From JAAYCI01 sp964472465 (GTDB lineage Bacteria; Bacillota; Clostridia; Oscillospirales; Ruminococcaceae), in contig CAYYLW010000074.1 of assembly GCA_964472465.1 (NCBI GenBank), forward strand, positions 1 to 12,593: DNA of 12,593 nucleotides, written 5' to 3'. The notes beneath the pieces are model-generated. The model was not told where the DNA came from. It did no database searches and saw only the letters and a program-made list of their open reading frames with translations. Below are positions 1 to 4,947 of this stretch, one piece after another; position 1 is the stretch's first letter, and each line of letters begins with the position of its first letter. The translations under genes and the position numbers were made by a program.

Positions 1-137
1 AGCTGACCAAGGCCCAAAAGGACGCGCTGAACAAGTTTGAAAACACCATGAAGGACGACAACTACGAAAACCGCAAAAGTTTCTTCAAGGGCATGAAAGA
101 CCGTTTCAGCGGCAGCGATAGCGATAGCCCCTCCTAG
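1..137 (+). CDS. C-terminal fragment of an unidentified protein (5' end outside window)
   Basis: An open frame beginning at base 3 runs 44 codons to a TAG at 135-137; the start lies upstream of the window. The visible tail is hydrophilic and rich in Lys, Asp and Asn, ending in a Ser/Asp-rich stretch (GSDSDSPS). There is no membrane segment and no recognisable domain. Codon use is GC-rich like the large genes elsewhere. I do not recognise the family. A strong terminator at 235-278 lies about 100 bases after the stop, which supports this being the end of a real plus-strand transcript. The call rests only on an open frame, composition and the downstream terminator, because too little protein is visible. 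Confidence 0.55.
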   Translation, partial: LTKAQKDALNKFENTMKDDNYENRKSFFKGMKDRFSGSDSDSPS

Positions 138-166
138 CCGCAAGCGTTGCAGCGCCACCAAAGACC

Positions 167-216
167 TTGGAGGCGCCGCCTCCAAACCTCCGCCGGGGAA
201 GCCATGCTCCCCCGGC
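167..216. repeat. GC-rich double-hairpin intergenic element
   Basis: Two adjacent inverted repeats lie between a stop codon and a terminator. The first is TTGGAGGC / GCCTCCAA (167-174 and 178-185) with a 3-base spacer. The second is GCCGGGG / CCCCGGC (192-198 and 210-216) with an 11-base spacer. Neither is followed by a T-run, so neither looks like an intrinsic terminator. The layout (GGAGGC palindrome, CCTCC, GGGG...CCCC palindrome, C-run) resembles intergenic GC-rich palindromic elements I associate with Oscillospirales genomes. That resemblance is from memory; only the palindromes are seen directly. Confidence 0.45.
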
Positions 217-234
217 CCCCCTACTTCCAAAACC

Positions 235-278
235 ATAAAGCCCCGGCCGCGCAAAATACAGCGCAGCCGGGGCTTTAT
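235..278. terminator. Bidirectional intrinsic terminator
   Basis: ATAAAGCCCCGGC (235-247) pairs perfectly with GCCGGGGCTTTAT (266-278). After one mismatch, GCGC pairs continue inside (249-252 with 261-264), leaving an 8-base loop. On the plus strand a T-rich tract (TACTTTTGTTTTTG) follows, typical of a Rho-independent terminator for the gene ending at 137. On the minus strand the stop codon of the 275-430 gene sits at the foot of the stem and ATGGTTTTGG follows, so the same stem probably ends that convergent gene too. Confidence 0.85.
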
Positions 279-430
279 ACTTTTGTTTTTGTTTCGGTTT
301 CCGCGCTGTCCTTCCACTCGTCCTCTTGCGCCAAGCATTCCCCACATTCCTCCAGCGCCGCCGTCAACAAGGCCGCCGCAGCCGCCATGCGGGGCTTTAA
401 AATATGGTACAGTTTTTCATAGTCCGGCAA
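275..430 (-). CDS. Small hypothetical protein, 51 aa, TTG start
   Basis: A TTG at 428-430 opens a 51-codon frame ending at TAA (275-277). The start is chosen because a perfect AGGAGG (CCTCCT on the plus strand, 441-446) lies about 10 bases upstream, and a TTGTAT-N17-TATAGT promoter sits just before it. The product begins MPDYEKLYHILKPRMAAAAA, then has an Ala/Leu-rich helix, a CGEC motif (about residues 29-32) and an acidic/Lys-rich tail. The PDYEKLYHIL opening recalls short helical proteins common in gut Clostridia and their phages, often of unknown function; this is recollection, not a search. The CxxC pair is the only candidate functional motif. The gene diverges from the ribbon-helix-helix gene at 527 and ends in the shared terminator at 235-278. 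Confidence 0.7.
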   Translation of the reverse strand: MPDYEKLYHILKPRMAAAAALLTAALEECGECLAQEDEWKDSAETETKTKV

Positions 431-442
431 ATTTTACCCACC

Positions 443-491
443 TCCTATAATCCTACTATATCCTACTTTATAATATAATACAATATATAAT
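443..491. promoter_or_regulatory. Divergent AT-rich control region with tandem TCCTA repeats
   Basis: This region separates the divergent 51-aa gene and the ribbon-helix-helix gene. On the plus strand TATAAT occurs three times (469-474, 474-479, 486-491), each a possible -10 for the gene at 527, though no good -35 accompanies them. TCCTA occurs at 443-447, 451-455 and 461-465, overlapping the minus-strand promoter. Ribbon-helix-helix dimers usually bind short tandem or inverted repeats near their own promoter, so this could be the operator of the neighbouring regulator; that link is inference. Confidence 0.45.
455..483 (-). promoter_or_regulatory. Promoter for the 51-aa gene
   Basis: On the minus strand TTGTAT (478-483) and TATAGT (455-460) are 17 bases apart, a good sigma-A arrangement. 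The start of transcription would fall near 448, leaving a leader of about 18 bases that holds the AGGAGG. Confidence 0.6.
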
Positions 492-526
492 AAGATTAAA
501 TAGTATCCTCACTTTGAGGTGAGACG

Positions 527-733
527 ATGAGGGCAGACTATGACAATAGGCCTTTGAAGGTAAAGGCAAGCATCACCTTGGATGAGAGCGTACTGACAAA
601 GGTGAAAGAACTGGCCGAACAGCAAGACCGCTCCTTTTCACAGTACATCAACCTGGTGCTGAAACGCCATCTGGAAGCGGTGGACCGCAAAACCACAAAA
701 AAAGAGGAACCCGGCAGGGGTTCCGATGCTTGA
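527..733 (+). CDS. Ribbon-helix-helix (Arc/CopG-type) DNA-binding protein
   Basis: A 68-aa protein. Residues about 10-50 fit the ribbon-helix-helix fold: a short beta strand (KVKASITLD) that would enter the DNA major groove, helix A (ESVLTKVKELAEQQ), a turn with DRSFSQ, and helix B (YINLVLKRHLEAV). A charged tail follows (KTTKKEEPGRG). Length fits stand-alone members, which act as dimers and often repress their own promoter. The ATG at 527 is chosen for GAGGTGAG (516-523) just upstream; a small inverted repeat (CCTCA-CTT-TGAGG) covers this site and could affect translation. No partner toxin gene follows in the same frame direction; the next element is the small RNA/peptide locus. It could regulate the divergent 51-aa gene. 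Fold call is firm, target is unknown. Confidence 0.85.
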   Translation: MRADYDNRPLKVKASITLDESVLTKVKELAEQQDRSFSQYINLVLKRHLEAVDRKTTKKEEPGRGSDA

Positions 734-757
734 AAGCAATACAATATGGCGTATAAT
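730..757 (+). promoter_or_regulatory. Promoter of candidate antitoxin RNA
   Basis: TTGAAA (730-735) and a consensus TATAAT (752-757) are 16 bases apart. The -35 overlaps the stop codon of the ribbon-helix-helix gene. There is no plausible open frame downstream, only a short stretch ending in a hairpin at 813-851, which suggests a promoter for a small untranslated RNA starting near 764. Confidence 0.7.
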
Positions 758-763
758 AGAAGT

Positions 764-855
764 AGAGAGACACCACCAGCAGGCGGTCGCCCCCAATAGG
801 ATTCAGCTAATAGGAATAGCCGCAGACCTTGGGAGAGGGGCGGCTATTTCCTTTG
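764..855 (+). ncRNA. Candidate antisense RNA antitoxin (type I TA)
   Basis: This is the predicted transcript of about 90 nt between the promoter at 730-757 and the hairpin at 813-851. It contains no credible coding frame. Its 3' half is the exact antisense of the last codons of the 43-aa peptide gene on the other strand. Its 5' part (773-788) reads CCACCAGCAGGCGGTC. The peptide mRNA leader contains CTGGTGG and CTGCTG, complementary to the CCACCAG and CAGCAG here, as well as a same-sense copy of GCAGGCGGTC. Contact at both the 5' repeats and the terminator stem resembles the RNA I/RNA II arrangement of the Fst/par locus of pAD1. Existence is inferred from promoter and terminator only. Confidence 0.55.
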
Positions 856-938
856 TTACGATGATTGCCGCCTCCCATTACGGAAGCAAGCAATAACAGA
901 AGTAGGGTTAAAATCACCACATATGCCGTTACATCCAT
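807..938 (-). CDS. Candidate type I toxin: 43-aa hydrophobic peptide
   Basis: The ATG at 936-938 opens a 43-codon frame ending at TAG (807-809). Residues 2-21 form one membrane helix (VTAYVVILTLLLLLLASVM). A Gly-rich turn, a basic segment (NHRNKGNSR) and a polar end (CGYSY) follow. This is the layout of small membrane-acting type I toxins. The start is chosen because GGGGGTG lies six bases upstream and the predicted promoter is at 1003-1036; the same frame reaches back to an ATG at 1061, but that would lie upstream of the promoter. The ribosome binding site is buried in a hairpin at 947-960. The last 14 codons are the hairpin shared with the antisense RNA. I do not recognise a named family. 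It could instead be a harmless small membrane protein. Confidence 0.6.
   Translation of the reverse strand: MDVTAYVVILTLLLLLLASVMGGGNHRNKGNSRPSPKVCGYSY
813..851. terminator. Hairpin shared by candidate toxin gene and antisense RNA
   Basis: GGAATAGCCGC (813-823) pairs with GCGGCTATTTCC (840-851) with one bulged base and a 16-base loop. On the plus strand TTTGTTACG follows, a weak U-tract that would end the small RNA. On the minus strand the stem is part of the peptide's coding sequence, just before its stop codon, and TATTAG follows. Such a stem shared by two convergent RNAs is typical of Fst-like modules. Confidence 0.6.
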
Positions 939-946
939 CGGCAACA

Positions 947-960
947 CCCCCTTTCGGGGG
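947..960 (-). promoter_or_regulatory. Hairpin sequestering the toxin ribosome binding site
   Basis: Read on the minus strand the leader carries CCCCC-GAAA-GGGGG, a perfect 5-bp GC stem closed by a GNRA tetraloop. The right arm GGGGG is the core of the only Shine-Dalgarno-like sequence (GGGGGTG) before the ATG at 938. In known type I toxins such stems keep translation low in the full-length mRNA. A second small hairpin (CTGCC-TGGT-GGCAG, 974-987) lies upstream in the same leader. Confidence 0.6.
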
Positions 961-1002
961 CTGGATTGACCGCCTGCCACCAGGCAGCAGTGCCTCACAA
1001 AT

Positions 1003-1036
1003 ACTATACTATGTCGAATACTGTCATGCAAGTCAA
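1003..1036 (-). promoter_or_regulatory. Promoter of candidate toxin gene
   Basis: On the minus strand TTGCAT (1026-1031) and TATAGT (1003-1008) are 17 bases apart. An overlapping alternative is TTGACT (1031-1036) with CATAGT (1008-1013), also 17 apart. The first would start transcription near 996 and give a leader of about 58 nt that includes both hairpins. Confidence 0.6.
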
Positions 1037-1077
1037 AGCATAGGCAAACACGCCAATCCAATTATTCCAATAAAACA

Positions 1078-1099
1078 GCCGCAAACGCATGTTTGCGGC
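1078..1099 (-). terminator. Intrinsic terminator downstream of DEAD-box helicase gene
   Basis: GCCGCAAAC (1078-1086) pairs perfectly with GTTTGCGGC (1091-1099) around a 4-base loop. On the minus strand TGTTTTATT follows, fitting the end of the helicase transcript whose stop is at 1162. On the plus strand ATCTAGTTTTT follows, so it could also work in that direction and insulate the toxin locus. Confidence 0.7.
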
Positions 1100-1114
1100 A
1101 TCTAGTTTTTGGGT

Positions 1115-1136
1115 GTGCCTTTTTTCAAAAAGGCAC
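1115..1136. repeat. Perfect palindromic hairpin between helicase stop and terminator
   Basis: GTGCCTTTTT pairs with AAAAAGGCAC around two central bases. It lies 26 bases past the helicase stop codon. No T-run follows it on either strand, though the A/T-rich stem itself provides runs. It may add to termination or protect the mRNA 3' end. Confidence 0.45.
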
Positions 1137-1161
1137 GGTCTCTTTCCCTTACCCTTTACGC

Positions 1162-2310
1162 TTACTCGGCGTCTTCCTCTAAAAGCTGCATCTTCCCCTC
1201 GGCGTTTAAGGTGATGGGGGTAACGGTATTGCGCGTTAAGCGAATCATTTCTTTCAGGCGCTTTTTTTCATCCGGCATATACAAAATGAAGGCCACCCCC
1301 TCGCGTTTGGCCCGCCCGGTGCGGCCAATGCGGTGGGTATAATACTCGTTGGAAGGGGGCAGGTCATAGTTGAACACCGCGTCCACATCTTCCACGTCAA
1401 TGCCACGGGCGGCCACATCGGTGGCGATGAGGATGGGCAGCTTGCCCTCCTTAAACCGGCCCATAATTTGGTTACGCTCGGCCTGGGAGAGATCTCCGTG
1501 CAGGCAGTCCACATCAAAATTCAGCCGTGCCAACTGGTTGGCCAGCATCCCGGTGGTATATTTGGTGTTGCAAAACACCATCACACGCTCATAGCCGCCA
1601 TTCACCACCAGGGCGGCCAGGTCCGGCAGTTTGTTGCGGCCGGTGGTCTCCAGGGAATACTGGGTAATTTTGGGCTGGGACGCCTGCACCGGCTGCACGG
1701 TAATCTCCACCGCGTCGCGCTGGTACAGCCAGCCAATATCCATCACCTCGCGGCTGATGGTGGCCGAAAACATCCCCAGTTGTTTTCTATTTTTTAGGCT
1801 ATCCAAAATGCGGCGCACGTCCTTGTAAAAGCCCATGTCCAGCATCTCGTCGGCCTCGTCCAGCACCACCCGCGTCACGGTATCCAGGTTCACGGTACGG
1901 CGCTTCATATGGTCCATCAGGCGGCCAGGGGTGGCCACAATCACCTGGGGGCCTTTTTTCAGCTGGTCAAACTGCTTGGTGATGGCTTGGCCGCCGTACA
2001 AGCAAGCCACCCGCACCTCCGGCAGGAAATGGCACAGGTCCTGCAAATCCTCGGTAATCTGCTGGGCCAGCTCCCGGGTGGGGGCCAGCACAAGCGCCTG
2101 GGTTTTGTTGCTGCTGCGGTTCATATCCACCAGCAGGGGAATGCCAAACGCACAGGTTTTCCCCGTGCCCGTGGGGGCCTTGGCAATCACATCCTTGCCC
2201 TCCATCATGGGGCCAATGGCTTTTTCCTGTATCTCGGTCAGTTCCTCAAAGCCCATCCGCTCCACAGCGCGGCGAATCTCTGAAGGAACATTTAACTCAC
2301 TGTATAGCAT
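1162..2310 (-). CDS. DEAD-box ATP-dependent RNA helicase (short form)
   Basis: A 382-aa protein with both RecA-like domains and little else. Visible motifs: Q motif region (FEELTEIQEKAI, 21-32), motif I APTGTGKT (45-52), PTREL (77-81), TPGR (127-130), DEAD (151-154), SAT (182-184), ATDVAARG (296-303) and HRIGRTGR (326-333). It unwinds RNA duplexes using ATP in the cytoplasm, in roles such as ribosome assembly or mRNA turnover. It lacks the long basic C-terminal tail of the second helicase in this window (9101-10822), so it probably needs partners for RNA specificity. The ATG at 2310 is preferred over an in-frame TTG at 2343, which lacks a ribosome binding site and falls in the upstream terminator; GGAGAGG lies 12 bases before the ATG. 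It follows the CPBP gene by 59 bases. Confidence 0.95.
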   Translation of the reverse strand: MLYSELNVPSEIRRAVERMGFEELTEIQEKAIGPMMEGKDVIAKAPTGTGKTCAFGIPLLVDMNRSSNKTQALVLAPTRELAQQITEDLQDLCHFLPEVRVACLYGGQAITKQFDQLKKGPQVIVATPGRLMDHMKRRTVNLDTVTRVVLDEADEMLDMGFYKDVRRILDSLKNRKQLGMFSATISREVMDIGWLYQRDAVEITVQPVQASQPKITQYSLETTGRNKLPDLAALVVNGGYERVMVFCNTKYTTGMLANQLARLNFDVDCLHGDLSQAERNQIMGRFKEGKLPILIATDVAARGIDVEDVDAVFNYDLPPSNEYYTHRIGRTGRAKREGVAFILYMPDEKKRLKEMIRLTRNTVTPITLNAEGKMQLLEEDAE

Positions 2311-2341
2311 AAAAAGTTTATTCCTCTCCGTAGTAAAACTC

Positions 2342-2369
2342 AAAAACGGTGTGAACGCTCACACAGCCG
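2342..2369 (-). terminator. Intrinsic terminator or attenuator between CPBP and helicase genes
   Basis: Directly after the CPBP stop codon, the minus strand reads GTGTGA-GCGT-TCACAC, extended by a CG pair across a small bulge, then TTTTTGAGTTTT. The hairpin is modest and the U-tract good. No strong promoter for the helicase was seen in the 59-base gap, so the hairpin may be a partial terminator setting helicase level by readthrough. Confidence 0.6.
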
Positions 2370-3728
2370 TTACAGGAACAGGGCTGTCAACGTCAAGATG
2401 CCCGCGAGACTCATGTACAAAATCATTCCCAGGTTGCCCAGGCACAGGCGCACAGCACCAGGCTGCTTATAAACCGGCTGTTGATAGGCCATTGGATAGC
2501 CCCAGTATGCCGGGGCGCCGTAAGGCGGCTGATAGGGCGGCTGCTGGTAGGGCATGCCTGCGTAAGGTGGCGCATAGGGCTGCGCACCTGGTGGTGCATA
2601 CGGCCAGGGCTGCTGCCCATAGGGCGCCTGCGAGTGGCGCGTGGGCGGGGGACGGTGGGCCGCCGGGTAAGCATCATAACTGGGCTGGCCAGGGTAGGGG
2701 CCTGGGTGGGGGGGCGGTGTGGCGGGGTAGCTGCCCGGGTAACCGGGGTAGCCACCCGGCTGGGGGTAAGACGGGCTGGCCGGGTAAGCCGCCGGATAAG
2801 CGCCCTGTGCTTGTGTGTACACCGGGGGATACGGCACGGCGGGGTAGCCGCCATAGGGCGGGGCCATAGCCCAGGGTTGTTGTGCCCTGGGGGCCTTGTA
2901 GGGCCAGCCCGCCTCGGAAGGTGGCGCAAAGCCCTGGCTGACGCGCTTGTAGCCAACGCCTAGCAGAATGGCCGCGGCAGCCGCCAGTAGCAGCATACTC
3001 AGGCCCATGATTCCAATGGCCATATCGCCGCCCTGTTCCACAAGGGCTGGCACCAGCACCAGCCCCAGGCTGTTCACCAGAAAATGAATGGCCACAGACG
3101 CCCAAATGTTGCCCGTACGGGTGTACACCAGTGCCAGCAAAGCCCCCACCGCAGTGGCGTAGCAAATTTGGCTCAGGTTGCCGTGGAACAGCCCAAAACA
3201 AAAGGCGCTGAAAAAGATATAAATTTTATCGCCCGCGCCGCGCAGTTTTTTGCGCAGCATATAGCGGAACACGAATTCTTCGCCCAGGGCGGGCACCACC
3301 GCGCCAAACAGCAAGTTCATAACCCAAGAGCTGTTTGCGGTCATCGCGGCCAGGTTGTCCACACTTTGGCTACCCCGCAGGGTATCCACCAGCATGGTGA
3401 TAAAACTGGTGGCCATGTTCAGCCCATACATGGCCCCCAGGCAGAACACGAAGGCCAGCAGAAAATGCCCCACATGAAAACGTTGTTTCTCGCGGGGGGC
3501 CTCGCTTCCATTTGGAATGCCCCAGATGATGAGCAAGAAGGTGGGTAGCCCCAATAGATACAGGGGAATGTCATTCATTAGCCAAACGCCAATGCCATTG
3601 GTCTGCCAGTCTGGCATGATATATTCCAGCAGCGGCATCACCACCATGCTACCGGCCAGCCACACCACCATCATGGCCAGCAGGGCCAGCCCAATGCGGG
3701 AGCATATCTTTTTGGGGGAACGCGTCAT
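2370..3728 (-). CDS. CPBP-family intramembrane metalloprotease with Pro/Tyr-rich tail
   Basis: A 452-aa membrane protein. The first 260 residues hold about eight hydrophobic segments and the three CPBP (CAAX protease and bacteriocin-processing) motifs: EEFVFR (E150, E151, R155), F178xxxH182 and H215xxxN219. These are the putative metal-binding and catalytic residues, so an active enzyme is likely; the substrate is unknown. Residues about 265-425 are low-complexity, made of Pro, Tyr, Gly, Ala and Gln (repeats of the PYG, YPxxP and PPY type). A final hydrophobic helix follows at about 427-452. The tail is unusual for the family, whose core is about 200-300 aa. The start is firm: AGGAGAG lies a few bases before the ATG. 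An extended -10 promoter with a palindrome sits at 3788-3807. Confidence 0.88.
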   Translation of the reverse strand: MTRSPKKICSRIGLALLAMMVVWLAGSMVVMPLLEYIMPDWQTNGIGVWLMNDIPLYLLGLPTFLLIIWGIPNGSEAPREKQRFHVGHFLLAFVFCLGAMYGLNMATSFITMLVDTLRGSQSVDNLAAMTANSSWVMNLLFGAVVPALGEEFVFRYMLRKKLRGAGDKIYIFFSAFCFGLFHGNLSQICYATAVGALLALVYTRTGNIWASVAIHFLVNSLGLVLVPALVEQGGDMAIGIMGLSMLLLAAAAAILLGVGYKRVSQGFAPPSEAGWPYKAPRAQQPWAMAPPYGGYPAVPYPPVYTQAQGAYPAAYPASPSYPQPGGYPGYPGSYPATPPPHPGPYPGQPSYDAYPAAHRPPPTRHSQAPYGQQPWPYAPPGAQPYAPPYAGMPYQQPPYQPPYGAPAYWGYPMAYQQPVYKQPGAVRLCLGNLGMILYMSLAGILTLTALFL

Positions 3729-3787
3729 AGTCTCTCCTGTTTATGGCAGAAGCAAGCAATTCTGCACATTTTTTTACACTACCTTTA

Positions 3788-3807
3788 AGTATAGCATAAG
3801 GCTATAC
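3788..3807 (-). promoter_or_regulatory. Promoter with overlapping palindrome upstream of CPBP gene
   Basis: On the minus strand TGCTATACT is an extended -10 (TATACT, 3788-3793) with a weak -35. It is overlapped by a perfect inverted repeat GTATAGC-N5-GCTATAC (3789-3807), a likely operator since a bound dimer would cover the -10. The leader would be about 50-55 nt. Confidence 0.5.
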
Positions 3808-3847
3808 AAAAGAAAAGCACCGGCCTTTCGCTAGAAAGCGCCGGCGC
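3808..3847 (-). terminator. Intrinsic terminator of the AraC-family gene
   Basis: On the minus strand GCGCCGGC pairs with GCCGGTGC (one G-U pair), and an inner CTTTC/GAAAG stem closes on TAGC, spanning 3817-3847. TTTTCTTTT follows immediately. It begins nine bases past the stop codon at 3856. Confidence 0.88.
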
Positions 3848-3855
3848 TGCCTATA

Positions 3856-4695
3856 CTATTGGTTTTTCTTTTTATACTGCTGGGGCGAAATACCATACTC
3901 CTTGGTGAAGGCGCGGTAAAAACCCGCATAATCCCCAAAGCCACAACGCTGGTAGGCCTCTTTCACCGGCACGCCGTTTAGCATGGCCTCGCGGCCAATT
4001 TGCAGCCTGCGCAGCAAAATATAGTGGTACAATGACGTTCCCATGTGCTTTTTAAAGCTATGTGCCAGGTGAGACGGGCTGTAGCCAAATTGTTTGGCCA
4101 GCCCCTCCACCGTGAGGGCCGCCGTACAGTTTTGGTGGATATGGGTGAGCACCGGGGCCAGGCGGTTGTGCGCGCCGGGCAACAATACCTCGCCGCCCAT
4201 CGCCTTTACCAGGCGGTTAATCTGCACAATCAACGCGCTGAGCATGGCTTTGGTGGAAAGTTCCCCGTTCAGTTTGTCGCCCTGGCACTCAGCCACCACG
4301 GTCTCAAACCCGCCTTCCAGGCCCTCGAACAGTTCCTCAGGCAGCCGCAATAGGTAACGGCCCTGTTGGGCAGCTTGTATAAAGGAGAAATCGGCGGCAT
4401 CGTCCTGCAACTTTAAAAAGGTGAGGAAACGCCGGGACATCCAGATGCTGTGCCGCTGGAAAGGGCAGCCACGCTGTTTTAAACTGGCGCCCACCATCAC
4501 ACCGGCTGGCACCAGCAAAATATCGCCCGCATGCAATTTATAGCATTGGTCCTCCACCCAAAAATCGGCCCCACCCTCGGTGACACACAGTATTTCATAT
4601 ACTTCGCGCATCGCAGAGGGGATTTGCCCAGCCGCTTCGTCCCGGGAGGTTCCCGCCTCATAGTCTTCTCTTCGCAGCAACATGGCCCCTGCCAT
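3856..4695 (-). CDS. AraC-family transcriptional regulator, cupin-like sensor domain
   Basis: A 279-aa protein. Residues about 30-75 show a cupin-type beta-barrel pattern (EVYEILCVTEGGADFWVEDQ, then HAGDILLVPAG), the usual ligand-binding part of AraC/XylS regulators of sugar metabolism or surface genes. Residues about 178-275 form the two helix-turn-helix units: LTVEGLAKQFGYSPSHLAHSF, then PVKEAYQRCGFGDYAGFYRAF, closing with EYGISPQQYKK, all conserved positions of the family. The ATG at 4695 follows AGGGGGA at good spacing. The gene is alone in its transcript: strong promoter at 4832-4860, terminator at 3808-3847. Neighbours are a flippase gene upstream and the CPBP gene downstream, either of which could be a target; the ligand is not evident. 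Confidence 0.9.
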   Translation of the reverse strand: MAGAMLLRREDYEAGTSRDEAAGQIPSAMREVYEILCVTEGGADFWVEDQCYKLHAGDILLVPAGVMVGASLKQRGCPFQRHSIWMSRRFLTFLKLQDDAADFSFIQAAQQGRYLLRLPEELFEGLEGGFETVVAECQGDKLNGELSTKAMLSALIVQINRLVKAMGGEVLLPGAHNRLAPVLTHIHQNCTAALTVEGLAKQFGYSPSHLAHSFKKHMGTSLYHYILLRRLQIGREAMLNGVPVKEAYQRCGFGDYAGFYRAFTKEYGISPQQYKKKNQ

Positions 4696-4831
4696 TTTTG
4701 TCCCCCTTCTCCTTCTCTCACATCAACAATGGCGTATACATTACATTCGCTTGTTTTGCTTTTTCTGCCATAAGCTGCGCACAGCCTATGCACAAAATCC
4801 CCTGTGGAACAAACAAAACCCAGCGAAATCT

Positions 4832-4880
4832 ATTATAACGCCCTTGCACAGTTATTGCAAGATAATTTACGACAAAATTA
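4832..4880 (-). promoter_or_regulatory. Promoter of the AraC-family gene with palindromes
   Basis: TTGCAA (4855-4860) and consensus TATAAT (4832-4837) on the minus strand are 17 bases apart. A perfect palindrome CTTGCA-N7-TGCAAG (4843-4861) covers the -35 and spacer, and TAATTT-N6-AAATTA (4863-4880) lies just upstream. They could be operators for autoregulation. The leader before the ATG is about 130 nt. The rest of 4696-4947 holds no gene I can support. Confidence 0.7.
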
Positions 4881-4947
4881 CACACAAAGCTTTGGAAGAA
4901 AGCACACATCACCACTGTTCCATAACCGTTTGCTATGTGAATATGGC

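Noticed and set aside
147..422. Plus-strand 91-aa frame
   Set aside because: Runs through the hairpins and terminator and is antisense to the 51-aa minus-strand gene, with no ribosome binding site.
807..1061. 84-aa version of the small membrane peptide, starting at 1061
   Set aside because: Its first 41 codons lie upstream of or across the predicted promoter and hairpin leader; the inner ATG at 938 has the GGGGGTG site and gives a compact membrane peptide.
923..1105. Plus-strand 60-aa frame across the toxin leader
   Set aside because: No ribosome binding site; it lies antisense to the predicted toxin leader and promoter.
2311..2343. TTG start extending the first helicase by 11 residues
   Set aside because: No ribosome binding site and it falls in the terminator U-tract; the ATG at 2310 is better placed.
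1333..2869. Long plus-strand frames under the first helicase and CPBP genes
   Set aside because: Mirror frames caused by GC-rich codon use on the minus strand; the minus-strand products have complete family motifs.
2430..2930. Repeated segments in the CPBP gene taken as a tandem repeat or CRISPR-like array
   Set aside because: They encode irregular Pro/Tyr/Gly low complexity in frame; there is no constant repeat with unique spacers.
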